Assembly: GCA_900547685.1 (NCBI GenBank) | Contig: URHS01000039.1 | Coordinates: forward strand, 1 to 21,640 | Reading direction: 5' to 3' | DNA length: 21,640 bases | Source: an uncultured Blautia sp. | GTDB lineage: Bacteria > Bacillota > Clostridia > Lachnospirales > Lachnospiraceae | Program-made: the position numbers and the translations under genes | Notes under the pieces: generated by a model | What the model saw: only the letters and a program-made list of their open reading frames with translations | Told to the model about the DNA's origin: nothing | The model's database searches: none | Shown here: positions 1 through 6,854 of the stretch, piece after piece | Layout of the letters: the number at the start of each line of letters is the position of its first letter | How positions within the stretch are numbered: position 1 is the stretch's first letter

Positions 1-38
1 GCTTGAGTTCAGAAGTTTGAGACCAGCCTGGCCAACAT
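1..38 (+). mobile_element. Human Alu SINE fragment at the window edge (likely chimeric)
   Basis: These bases read as the interior of the human Alu consensus, including the hallmark GAGACCAGCCTGGCCAACAT at 19-38, preceded by a close match to the usual GAGTTCAGGAGTTTGAG stretch. Bacteria carry no Alu elements. At base 39 the sequence becomes bacterial, starting with the ribosome binding site of the gene that should follow ffh. Read on the minus strand, the Alu bases give only a short out-of-place peptide and no ribosomal protein. The most likely explanation is host DNA joined to a contig end during library preparation or assembly. The identification comes from remembered consensus, not a search. 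Confidence 0.9.
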
Positions 39-52
39 TCATTTCACCTCCT
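39..52 (-). promoter_or_regulatory. rpsP: Orphan ribosome binding site of the missing rpsP
   Basis: On the minus strand, 28 bases after the ffh stop codon, AGGAGGTG is followed by ATG triplets at 42-40 and 38-36. In Firmicutes ffh is commonly followed by rpsP (ribosomal protein S16), so this is probably its initiation site. The coding sequence after it is replaced by Alu sequence, so no S16 protein can be read. The gene name rests on conserved order only. Confidence 0.6.
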
Positions 53-79
53 GGTTTATTTCATTATCTTTCATATATG

Positions 80-1426
80 TTAAAAGGGAAGTTTGAATTT
101 TCCTCTTTTACCACCTTTGCCACCCATTAGACCGGGCATTTGCTTCATCATTTTCTTAGCCTGTTCAAACTGCTTTACCATACGATTGACTTCTGACACA
201 TCCACACCTGCACCTTTTGCAATACGGTATTTTCTTGATGGATTTAAGATTTCCGGATGAGAACGTTCTCTCGGTGTCATAGACAAGATTATTGCTTCTT
301 TACGAGCCATATCCTTCTCATCAACCATACCTTCCAAATCCTTCATCTGAGAGCCCACACCTGGAAGCATACTCAGCACACTGGACAAACCGCCCATATT
401 TTTCATCTGGTTCATGCTTTCCAGATAATCATCGAACCCAAAAGAGTTTTTACGGAACTTCTGTTCCATTTCTTTTGCTTTTTCCTCATCCAGATTTGCC
501 TGTGCCTTTTCAATCAGACTCATTACATCTCCCATACCTAAAATACGGGATGCCATACGTTCCGGATAAAACTGTTCTAAATCAGAAAGCTTTTCACCCA
601 TACCAACGTATAAAATCGGTTTTCCACTGATTGCCTTTATAGAAAGAGCAGCACCGCCTCGGGTGTCACCATCCATCTTTGTCAGTATGACGCCGTCAAT
701 TCCCACCTTTTCACCAAAGGTTTCTGCTACATTTACGGCATCCTGACCTGTCATGGCATCTACTACCAGCAAAGTCTGATCCACAGTAATAGCTTCTTTG
801 ATTTTTTCCAGCTCTTCCATCATATCTTCATCAATATGAAGACGACCTGCTGTATCCAAAATCAAGACATTATACTTCTCATTTTTTGCATGTTCGTAAG
901 CAGCTTTCGCAATGTCTACAGGACTGTTCTTATCACCCATAGAAAATACATCTACACCCTGTTTTTCGCCATTTACCTGAAGCTGTTTAATTGCTGCAGG
1001 ACGGTATACATCACAGGCCGCTAAAAGAGGCTTTTTGCCTTTAGACTTCAACTTTCCTGCCAATTTTGCAGTAGTCGTTGTTTTACCGGCTCCCTGAAGC
1101 CCCACCATCATGAGAACGGTTACTTCATTTCCTGATTTTAAGGCAATCTCTGTTGTCTCACTTCCCATAAGTTTGACAAGTTCTTCGTTTACAATTTTGA
1201 TTACCATCTGTCCCGGATTCAAACCAGACATTACATCCTGTCCAATGGCTCTTTCCTGTACCGCTTTCATAAACTGTTTTACTACCTTAAAACTTACATC
1301 GGCTTCTAATAAAGCCATTTTTACTTCTTTTAAGGCAGCTTTTACATCGGCTTCCGTCAGACGGCCTTTTTTTCTTAAGTTTTTGAATACATTCTGTAGT
1401 TTGTCTGTTAAGCTTTCAAATGCCAT
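80..1426 (-). CDS. ffh: Signal recognition particle protein Ffh (SRP54)
   Basis: This is the GTPase subunit of the signal recognition particle. It binds signal sequences of nascent membrane proteins and 4.5S/6S RNA and docks with FtsY at the membrane. The 448-residue length is normal for the family. An N-terminal helical bundle (about 1-85) precedes the G domain, with P-loop GLQGAGKT at 109-116, DTAGR at 191-195 and a TKMDGD specificity motif near 248. The methionine-rich M domain follows, ending in a basic GGKGGKRGKF tail. The start is an ATG with GAGGAG about 9 bases upstream, lying inside the end of ylxM (3 bases between the genes), so the two are co-transcribed and probably translationally linked. 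The gene is intact even though the junction with foreign DNA lies just downstream. Confidence 0.98.
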   Translation of the reverse strand: MAFESLTDKLQNVFKNLRKKGRLTEADVKAALKEVKMALLEADVSFKVVKQFMKAVQERAIGQDVMSGLNPGQMVIKIVNEELVKLMGSETTEIALKSGNEVTVLMMVGLQGAGKTTTTAKLAGKLKSKGKKPLLAACDVYRPAAIKQLQVNGEKQGVDVFSMGDKNSPVDIAKAAYEHAKNEKYNVLILDTAGRLHIDEDMMEELEKIKEAITVDQTLLVVDAMTGQDAVNVAETFGEKVGIDGVILTKMDGDTRGGAALSIKAISGKPILYVGMGEKLSDLEQFYPERMASRILGMGDVMSLIEKAQANLDEEKAKEMEQKFRKNSFGFDDYLESMNQMKNMGGLSSVLSMLPGVGSQMKDLEGMVDEKDMARKEAIILSMTPRERSHPEILNPSRKYRIAKGAGVDVSEVNRMVKQFEQAKKMMKQMPGLMGGKGGKRGKFKLPF

Positions 1427-1429
1427 CTG

Positions 1430-1774
1430 TTATAACTCCTCTAAAATTTCCTGAGAAATATTTTCCACTTGGAAAACTAATTCCTGTTTGCTAAGCTTTT
1501 CACATTTTTTACTCAGTTCGTGAATACGATGAACTTTTTCTTTGATATTTAAAAACTTCTCTACCAAATGCAGCTTTGCCTCATAATCCTGCAAAGCCTT
1601 ATTGCAGCGCTTGATGTTATCATGCACTCCCTGACGGCTAATTCCCAAGTCATCAGCTACTTCACTGAGCGAGTAATCATTTAAGACTACATCTTCATAA
1701 ATTCTTCTTTGATGAACTGTCAGCAGTTCACCATAAAAATCATACAGTAAAGTCTGCTCTACAAATTTCTCCAT
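1430..1774 (-). CDS. ylxM: YlxM-family SRP-associated helix-turn-helix protein
   Basis: This 114-residue protein belongs to the YlxM/p13 family encoded next to ffh in Firmicutes. The family is thought to modulate SRP, but its exact role is unsettled. The family signature is plain: an LLYDFYGELLT start, then HQRRIYEDVVLNDYSLSEVA and an SRQGVHDNIKRC helix-turn-helix of sigma-70 region-4 type, followed by a charged coiled-coil tail. The chosen ATG is six bases after AAGGTG. An in-frame ATG two codons upstream has no spacing to the same site, and longer versions would run across the promoter. Transcription probably starts from a strong promoter overlapping the end of larE. Confidence 0.93.
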   Translation of the reverse strand: MEKFVEQTLLYDFYGELLTVHQRRIYEDVVLNDYSLSEVADDLGISRQGVHDNIKRCNKALQDYEAKLHLVEKFLNIKEKVHRIHELSKKCEKLSKQELVFQVENISQEILEEL

Positions 1775-1790
1775 TCGCATCACCTTGCTT

Positions 1791-1819
1791 ATCATACAAC
1801 AGACTTTCCCTGCTGTCAA
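1791..1819 (-). promoter_or_regulatory. Promoter of ylxM-ffh
   Basis: A consensus TTGACA lies at 1819-1814, followed by a 17-base spacer and TATGAT at 1796-1791. The -35 box contains the TGA stop codon of larE (1818-1816). The ylxM start lies about 17 bases downstream of the -10 box, leaving a very short leader with AAGGTG in it. Confidence 0.8.
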
Positions 1820-2664
1820 GTATTTTTTCTTGACAACTTTTTATTTATAAATTCATCCATACTTCCACTTCGAAATCCCTGTACATCTAAGGTGATATAC
1901 TGAAATCCGATTTCTTGTAAATGTTTTACGATTTCTTGGGATTTTTCCAAAAAATCAGAAAAAACTTCTTTCGGAATTTCAACTCTGCAAATTTCTCCGT
2001 GAAGTCTTATTCGCACTACCAAAAAACCGCAGTCTTTTAAATAGTCCTCTCCTAAAGCAATCTTCTTTAAATCTTCTGTCTTAATTTCTGTACCATAAGG
2101 CAGTCTTGTAGCCAAGCACGGTGTAGAAGGACGGCTTGCAACAGAAATCCCCAATTCTTCTGCCAGTTTTCTTACTTCTGCCTTTGTAAAACCGGCTTCT
2201 GCCAATGGACTTAACACCCCCAACTCCTTAATTGCCCTTAATCCCGGGCGATATACGTGCAAATCATCCTCATTGGTTCCCTCCATGATAACAGAAATTC
2301 CCTGTTCTTCTGCATAATCCATAAGCTTTTGAAACAAAGTTTTTTTACAAAGATAGCATCTGTCTTTTGGATTAAATCGTATTTCTTCCTGCTCCAATTC
2401 ATTTACAAAAATCACTTTATGGACTGCACCTGCTTCTTTTGCTACTTTTTGAGCAATTTCCAAATCACAGGGTGGATGCAGAACTGTATGAAAAGTTACT
2501 GCATGAATTTTTCCGGCTTTTTTATGCTGTTGTAAGCATTCTTTCGCTAACATTAGAAGAAGACTGCTGTCCACACCTCCTGAAAAAGCAATACAGATCT
2601 CCTTCTTTGTATATTCTTTCATTTTTTCATACAAATCCCTCTTTTTTTCTTCATAAGTTTTCAT
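1816..2664 (-). CDS. larE: LarE-type ATP-dependent sulfur transferase (nickel-pincer cofactor synthesis)
   Basis: LarE adenylates the carboxylates of pyridinium-3,5-biscarboxylic acid mononucleotide and replaces oxygen with sulfur. This makes the dithio precursor of the nickel-pincer nucleotide cofactor. The 282-residue protein has the PP-loop SGGVDSS at 28-34, an EGTNEDD motif at 128-134 and the RPSTPCLATR segment around 178-187. Three cysteines are notable: C103 and C106 in CYLC, and C183 in PCLATR. That pattern fits the [4Fe-4S]-binding LarE type rather than the single sacrificial-cysteine type; this is inference from family knowledge. AGGAGG six bases upstream supports the ATG at 2664; a longer in-frame start lies deeper in larC. 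The gene overlaps larC by 14 bases, so the two are translationally coupled. It ends in TGA inside the ylxM promoter. Confidence 0.9.
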   Translation of the reverse strand: MKTYEEKKRDLYEKMKEYTKKEICIAFSGGVDSSLLLMLAKECLQQHKKAGKIHAVTFHTVLHPPCDLEIAQKVAKEAGAVHKVIFVNELEQEEIRFNPKDRCYLCKKTLFQKLMDYAEEQGISVIMEGTNEDDLHVYRPGLRAIKELGVLSPLAEAGFTKAEVRKLAEELGISVASRPSTPCLATRLPYGTEIKTEDLKKIALGEDYLKDCGFLVVRIRLHGEICRVEIPKEVFSDFLEKSQEIVKHLQEIGFQYITLDVQGFRSGSMDEFINKKLSRKNT

Positions 2665-3622
2665 AGTATCCTCCTGCCACGGCAGATGCTTCATCATATA
2701 TATCTCTGTAAGCTCTTCCCGTTTCTTCGCACACCCTCTTTACAGTTTCAAATTCCGGATAACAAAATTTCTGCCCGTGATGTTCACATACTTTCACCGT
2801 AACTTTATATCCGCCTTTCAATACAATTTCTTTAAACGTTCGAGGTAAAATTCTACGCTTTTCTTCATATCTGCGTAATCCTATACTGGTGGTTTCTCGA
2901 AAAATAATATCTTCCAATACTTCCTGCTGCTCTTTTTTGCATAATACCTGCAGCATATAGGCAACTCTGTTTTTCTTCATATAAACAGGAAAACAAGAAG
3001 CATCTAATGCACCCGCTTTCATTAAACATTCGATAGCATATCCTAATTGTTCTCCACTGCAGTCATCCACATTTGTCTCTAAAACCTGTACTGTATCTTT
3101 TTCTTTTTCTGAAACTTCCGTATCCGAACAAAGCAAAAGTTTTATCATAGCACCATTCTCATCTTTTTCAAGCACCGTCTGTATAAGACAGCCAGATGCT
3201 TTTTCTGTTTTCCATTCTCCGAAAACAGCCAGAAAACAGACAACTCCCAGACTTAAAAGTTCTCCTTTTTCAGGCTGCAATTCTACGGGAATACGATGCC
3301 TCTGTAAAATGTGAAAAATAGAAACAGATTTTTTTTCAAAAGTTTCTTCATTATTTCCTTCCAAAAGAGCTGAAAAACAAATTTTCTCACATTCCAAAGT
3401 ATCCAGAAGTCTCCCCAACTCTTCCTGCTGCATCTTATATTGTTCTTTATCTTCTCCTGATTCTTCTAATAGAGCATATACCTGTGCAAGTTTCTTTGCG
3501 GTTGCAGTATTTAACTTTTTTTTCATAGACAAATTCTGCTTTGCTGCCAACTTTTTTAAACCTTCTATTAAAATCTGACAATTTAATCTATTTTTATACG
3601 TCAGATAAAGTCTATTCCCCAT
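2651..3622 (-). CDS. larC: LarC-like nickel insertion protein, shortened N-terminal half
   Basis: LarC inserts nickel into the dithio precursor in a CTP-dependent step, completing the nickel-pincer cofactor. The C-terminal half (about 180-323) is clearly LarC: VLETNVDDCSGEQLGYA, then MKAGALDAS, MKKNR, and IIFRETTSIGLRR. The protein is only 323 residues, against roughly 400 or more for typical fused LarC. Residues 1-175 lack the usual N-terminal opening (YLDCFSGISGDM-like) and the histidine-rich loop that I associate with the family. An in-frame TGA five codons before the ATG, and a divergent gene 144 bases away, leave no room for a missing LarC1 or for a frameshift arrangement. The upstream SD is weak (AAGGG). 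The context with larE supports the name; activity is uncertain. Confidence 0.8.
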   Translation of the reverse strand: MGNRLYLTYKNRLNCQILIEGLKKLAAKQNLSMKKKLNTATAKKLAQVYALLEESGEDKEQYKMQQEELGRLLDTLECEKICFSALLEGNNEETFEKKSVSIFHILQRHRIPVELQPEKGELLSLGVVCFLAVFGEWKTEKASGCLIQTVLEKDENGAMIKLLLCSDTEVSEKEKDTVQVLETNVDDCSGEQLGYAIECLMKAGALDASCFPVYMKKNRVAYMLQVLCKKEQQEVLEDIIFRETTSIGLRRYEEKRRILPRTFKEIVLKGGYKVTVKVCEHHGQKFCYPEFETVKRVCEETGRAYRDIYDEASAVAGGYYENL

Positions 3623-3656
3623 ATTTTTATCCCTTCATCATTTTTCAGTAAATTTT

Positions 3657-3685
3657 ATCATATTTCTTCTTTCCTGAACAGTCTA
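3657..3685 (-). promoter_or_regulatory. Candidate larC-larE promoter
   Basis: TAGACT at 3685-3680 is separated by 17 bases from TATGAT at 3662-3657. The boxes match the consensus at four and five of six bases. It is the best housekeeping-type promoter in the 144-base divergent region for the leftward operon. Confidence 0.5.
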
Positions 3686-3706
3686 AAGAAAATCCATATT
3701 TTTATA

Positions 3707-3735
3707 TTGTATCTTCCTTTTTCCAATGATAAAAT
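3707..3735 (+). promoter_or_regulatory. Candidate promoter of the DUF362 ferredoxin-like gene
   Basis: TTGTAT at 3707-3712, a 17-base spacer and TAAAAT at 3730-3735 are preceded by TGA, which forms an extended -10. The start codon lies 31 bases downstream, after a good AGGAGG. The -35 box is weak (three of six), so the extended -10 is the main support. Confidence 0.5.
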
Positions 3736-3766
3736 ATTTCTATAAATATTTACAGGAGGATGGAAG

Positions 3767-4891
3767 ATGGAAGTATCAAATGTATATTTTACAGATTTAA
3801 GAGTGAAAAACGGTGATAATCTTCTCACAAAATTACAAAGATTAATCAAAACTGCCGGAATTGGAAATATTGATTTCACAGACAAATATGTTGCTATTAA
3901 AATGCACTTCGGAGAACCTGGAAATCTTGCATTTCTGCGCCCTAATTATGCAAAGGCAGTTGCTGATGTAATAAAAGAATTAGGAGGAAAACCTTTTCTT
4001 ACAGACTGCAATACTTTATATGTAGGAGGAAGGAAAAATGCTCTCGACCATTTAGACAGTGCTAATTTAAACGGCTTTAATCCAACTACAACAGGCTGCC
4101 AGATTATCATTGCCGATGGTCTGAAAGGTACAGACGAAGCCTTAGTCCCTGTAGAAGGCGGCACTTACATAAAAGAAGCTAAAATCGGACGTGCTGTTAT
4201 GGATGCAGATATTTTTATCTCTTTAAGCCATTTTAAAGGACATGAAGCAACGGGATTTGGCGGCGCTTTAAAAAACATCGGAATGGGCTGTGGCTCCAGA
4301 GCCGGAAAAATGGAAATGCATTCTGCCGGAAAACCTCATGTGGACCAAAATTTATGTGTTGGCTGTCAGATGTGTGCAAAAATCTGCGCCCATGATGCTC
4401 CGGAATTTAAAAATAAAAAAGCAACCATTAACCACGATAAATGTGTTGGCTGCGGAAGATGTATCGGTGTCTGTCCAAAAGATGCCATTTTATCTGCTTC
4501 TGACGAGTCAAATGAAATCTTAAACTGCAAAATTGCAGAATACACAAAGGCTGTTATCCATAACCGCCCGCATTTCCATATCAGTCTGGTAATTGATGTA
4601 TCTCCATACTGTGACTGTCACGGAGAAAATGATGCTGCCATTGTTCCAAATGTAGGAATGTTTGCTTCCTTTGACCCGGTAGCTCTTGATATGGCATGTG
4701 CAGATGCAGTAAATGCTCAGCCTGTTCTCTCAAACAGTATGTTAGGCGATTGCAGTGAAGAAGAAAGAGCCGCTCATGACCACGACCATTTCCACAGCAT
4801 TTTCCCTGAAACCTGCTGGGAAAGTGCGATTTCTCACGGAGAAAAAATCGGAATTGGAAACAGCAAATATAAACTCATTACAGTAAAATAA
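3767..4891 (+). CDS. DUF362 protein with two 4Fe-4S ferredoxin motifs
   Basis: This 374-residue cytoplasmic protein combines a DUF362 domain (about 1-190 and 255-330) with an inserted ferredoxin module. One cluster motif uses C197, C200, C203 and C207, where the usual proline after the last cysteine is replaced by alanine. The second uses C226, C229, C232 and C236, followed by P. The DUF362 part shows KMHFGEPGN near 45-53 and SHFKGHEATGFGGALKNIGMGC near 154-175. The C-terminal part is rich in metal-type ligands: CDCHGEND at 282-289 and HDHDHFH at 337-343. Family function is not established; an electron-transfer or metal-handling role is inferred. The start is supported by AGGAGG seven bases upstream. 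It is monocistronic, divergent from larC-larE, and ends at a strong shared terminator. Confidence 0.88.
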   Translation: MEVSNVYFTDLRVKNGDNLLTKLQRLIKTAGIGNIDFTDKYVAIKMHFGEPGNLAFLRPNYAKAVADVIKELGGKPFLTDCNTLYVGGRKNALDHLDSANLNGFNPTTTGCQIIIADGLKGTDEALVPVEGGTYIKEAKIGRAVMDADIFISLSHFKGHEATGFGGALKNIGMGCGSRAGKMEMHSAGKPHVDQNLCVGCQMCAKICAHDAPEFKNKKATINHDKCVGCGRCIGVCPKDAILSASDESNEILNCKIAEYTKAVIHNRPHFHISLVIDVSPYCDCHGENDAAIVPNVGMFASFDPVALDMACADAVNAQPVLSNSMLGDCSEEERAAHDHDHFHSIFPETCWESAISHGEKIGIGNSKYKLITVK

Positions 4892-4901
4892 ACAGTCATC
4901 A

Positions 4902-4946
4902 AAAAGTGTGCTTCTTGTTGTCTATTGCAACAAGAAGCACACTTTT
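4902..4946. terminator. Bidirectional terminator between convergent genes
   Basis: The 19-base arms 4902-4920 and 4928-4946 pair perfectly around a 7-base loop. The stem starts with an A tract and ends with a T tract, so it can stop transcription from the DUF362 gene (plus) and from the anti-sigma gene (minus). Confidence 0.93.
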
Positions 4947-4971
4947 ATTTTCTAAAATACGATTGTATATT

Positions 4972-5598
4972 TTATTTTATCCAGACTTTCTCCGCATTCT
5001 CCCATATTGTTTCATAATTTTCCTGTGGCAAGTCAAATTTTCCATAATAGATTTCTTTCATTTCATCTGCTTTTCCAATGTAAATAAGCTGTTCTTCTTT
5101 TTCCTTTTTAAAGAGAGGCTGAATATAGGTATTCCAAGGATTTGTATACAGATAAAAAGCCGTTTTTTTATCTTCTGTAGAATTGAATGCCGCTGAACCA
5201 TCGTATTCTGTCGCCCCTTTATAATTGGCATAAACGTTTCCGTCAATGATTTCAATAGAAAAATCTTTTTCCTCATAGGGAATATAAATTTTAGGAAGCA
5301 CCAATACACTATAAACCCCTACAAGCACTCCTGCTGTCACCAAAACAGAGATTATGGAAATTCTGATTTTTTTATTTCTAAAAATTTTTTTCAGATTATT
5401 CAAAACCTCTGCCTGCTCTTTTTCCACTGTTTTATGAATAGGAATTTTTATGCCTTTGCTCATAGCTTCTGCCTCTTTTTTACAGTTTTCACATTCTGCC
5501 AGATGCTCCTCCACCATAATCCTTGTATCCATACTTACCACATCATCTACATACAACGGCAAAATATCTTTTATAATATCACAAGTTATTTTCTTCAT
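4972..5598 (-). CDS. Membrane anti-sigma factor with zinc-finger-type N-terminus
   Basis: The 208-residue protein probably holds the adjacent ECF sigma factor inactive at the membrane. Residues 1-50 contain the zinc anti-sigma (ZAS) pattern H32-xxx-C36-xx-C39 within EEHLAECENCKKE, as in RsiW-type proteins. A single membrane segment spans about 78-101 (ISIISVLVTAGVLVGVYSVL). The C-terminal ~105 residues lie outside and show no recognised domain, so the signal cannot be guessed. The start at 5598 is fixed by GGAGGTG eight bases upstream; a longer in-frame version would overlap most of the sigma factor's C-terminus. It overlaps the sigma gene by 20 bases, the usual coupling for a sigma/anti-sigma pair. 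Confidence 0.85.
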   Translation of the reverse strand: MKKITCDIIKDILPLYVDDVVSMDTRIMVEEHLAECENCKKEAEAMSKGIKIPIHKTVEKEQAEVLNNLKKIFRNKKIRISIISVLVTAGVLVGVYSVLVLPKIYIPYEEKDFSIEIIDGNVYANYKGATEYDGSAAFNSTEDKKTAFYLYTNPWNTYIQPLFKKEKEEQLIYIGKADEMKEIYYGKFDLPQENYETIWENAEKVWIK

Positions 5599-6082
5599 TT
5601 TCTGACACCTCCATATATTCTGCAATTTGTTTTTTTGTACGGTAAAAGGTAACTCTTGCCCAACTGTCGCTTTTTCCAAACAGCTCTCCGATTTTCTCAA
5701 AGGGCAATTCCCCGAAAACACGGAGACTGAACACTTCTTTGTAAGGTTCTTTCATGTCATGCAGAAATTTATGAACGGAAAAAGCTCTTTCTTTATCTGC
5801 CAGCATTTGAACAAACTCTACGGATGTTTCCGGCTGATTTTCTTTTATTTCATAGTCCGCATAAAGTTTTTCTCGTCTGCAATGTGTATAATATGTATTT
5901 TTTGCAATGGTGAAAAGCCATGCACGAATATCCTTCGTTCCATCATAGCTCTCTATGGATTTCCATGCTTTTACAAAGGTTTCCTGCGCAATTTCTTCTG
6001 CGATTTGTGTTGTTGCAGATAAGCTGCGTAAATATAAAAAAACATCTTTAAAATACAGTTCGTATATCTGTTCAAACTCCAT
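5579..6082 (-). CDS. ECF-type sigma-70 family RNA polymerase sigma factor
   Basis: This 167-residue protein has only regions 2 and 4, the layout of extracytoplasmic-function sigma factors. Region 2 covers about 1-70, with IAEEIAQETFVKAWKSI and DIRAWLFTIAKNTYYTHCRRE. Region 4 covers about 111-158, with EPYKEVFSLRVFGELPFEKIGELFG and a helix-turn-helix ending in RVTFYRTKKQIAEYM. The start ATG follows a strong AGGAGGGAAGGA. The overlapping downstream gene encodes a ZAS-type membrane anti-sigma factor, so control is presumably by release after an envelope signal. The targets are unknown; autoregulation from the 74-base upstream gap is plausible. Confidence 0.93.
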   Translation of the reverse strand: MEFEQIYELYFKDVFLYLRSLSATTQIAEEIAQETFVKAWKSIESYDGTKDIRAWLFTIAKNTYYTHCRREKLYADYEIKENQPETSVEFVQMLADKERAFSVHKFLHDMKEPYKEVFSLRVFGELPFEKIGELFGKSDSWARVTFYRTKKQIAEYMEVSENEENNL

Positions 6083-6105
6083 GTTCCTTCCCTCCTTTCA
6101 CCCTA

Positions 6106-6133
6106 TTAACTCATCACTTATAAAAACGTTACA
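6106..6133 (-). promoter_or_regulatory. Possible ECF-type autoregulatory promoter
   Basis: TGTAACG at 6133-6127 resembles the AAC-containing -35 elements of ECF promoters. It lies in the short gap upstream of the sigma gene, where no clear TTGACA/TATAAT pair is visible. No convincing ECF -10 motif was found about 16 bases downstream, so this is tentative. Confidence 0.3.
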
Positions 6134-6155
6134 AAAAATGAAGAAATTTTTATAA
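6118..6155 (-). terminator. Weak AU-rich hairpin after the GNAT gene
   Basis: The 9-base arms TTATAAAAA (6118-6126) and TTTTTATAA (6147-6155) form a perfect but purely A/T inverted repeat with a 20-base loop. It starts directly after the GNAT stop codon. It could act as a weak terminator. The ECF-like TGTAAC lies in its loop. Confidence 0.3.
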
Positions 6156-6156
6156 A

Positions 6157-6792
6157 TTATTGCAGACACGCCTGACTGAGAATATAAAATTCTTCCTGGC
6201 TGGGCATCTCTTTCTTTTCCAATTTCTCCAGTGTCAAATCGAATTCTTCTGCTGCTTTTTCATCAATCTGCATTACCGGACTGTCGTAATATACCCATTT
6301 TCTTCCGTCTAACACACCTGCTTTTAATTCTTTTACCATCATTGCAGCCGGATATGTTCCATTTTCTACGCAAACATTATATTTTTTACAACTTTTAAAT
6401 CCTCGACTTACGTAATTAGCCGGACTTCCGAAAATCACAATGGTATCATAGCCCATTTCCACCGCTTTTTTAAAGGAATGTTCTATCAGCATCTTGCCAT
6501 ACCCTTGTCTTTGATATTCAGGCAGGATACAAACAGGTCCGAAAGTCAGAATTTCTTTTTCCAGTCCCTCTTCATCAACCAGTTTGGCTTTTGTATACAT
6601 GATATTTCCAATCACGTCTCCATCAACTTCTATTACAAAATCTAATTCCGAAATAAAATCTTCATGTTCCCTCATAACATGAACAAGATAATGTTCAAAG
6701 CACCCCGGAACATAAAGATTATAAAAAGCTTTTCTGGCAATATCTTCTACTTTCTGATAATCTGTTTCTTTTTCGTTTCGAATAATAACCAT
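6157..6792 (-). CDS. GNAT family N-acetyltransferase (YhbS-like)
   Basis: This 211-residue protein has the GNAT fold across about 1-150. A strand ILTFGPVCILPEYQ leads into the acetyl-CoA pyrophosphate loop QRQGYGK at 94-100, and a later YDTIVIFGSPANYVSRGF segment is typical of the YhbS/COG3153 group. The C-terminal ~60 residues resemble the extension seen in that group. The acceptor substrate is unknown. AGAGGA eight bases upstream supports the ATG at 6792; another ATG seven bases further upstream is out of frame. It appears to be a single-gene unit with its own strong promoter, whose -35 box overlaps the thiD stop codon. Confidence 0.88.
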   Translation of the reverse strand: MVIIRNEKETDYQKVEDIARKAFYNLYVPGCFEHYLVHVMREHEDFISELDFVIEVDGDVIGNIMYTKAKLVDEEGLEKEILTFGPVCILPEYQRQGYGKMLIEHSFKKAVEMGYDTIVIFGSPANYVSRGFKSCKKYNVCVENGTYPAAMMVKELKAGVLDGRKWVYYDSPVMQIDEKAAEEFDLTLEKLEKKEMPSQEEFYILSQACLQ

Positions 6793-6824
6793 GTTTCATA
6801 TCCTCTTTCTGTTTTTTAAACAGT

Positions 6825-6854
6825 ATTCTATCTAAATACTCTTTGTTCTGTCAA
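6825..6854 (-). promoter_or_regulatory. Promoter of the GNAT gene
   Basis: TTGACA at 6854-6849, an 18-base spacer and TAGAAT at 6830-6825 form a near-consensus promoter. The TGA stop codon of thiD (6853-6851) lies within the -35 box. The GNAT start is about 33 bases downstream of the -10. Confidence 0.75.

Noticed and set aside
1..38. Possible start of a protein gene on the minus strand after the RBS
   Set aside because: The reading gives a short peptide ended by a stop codon, not ribosomal protein S16, and the DNA matches Alu.
1775..1819. Longer YlxM N-terminus starting at 1819
   Set aside because: It would cover the promoter and replace the family's usual MEK-LLYDFYGELLT start; the inner ATG has a well-placed SD.
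2651..3766. Split larC with programmed frameshift, as in Lactobacillus
   Set aside because: A stop codon lies five codons before the start, and only 144 bases separate it from the divergent gene; no LarC1-like sequence is seen.
6793..6848. Small inverted repeats between thiD and the GNAT gene as a terminator
   Set aside because: Six-base A/T stems without a T tract; the region is better explained by the GNAT promoter and leader.
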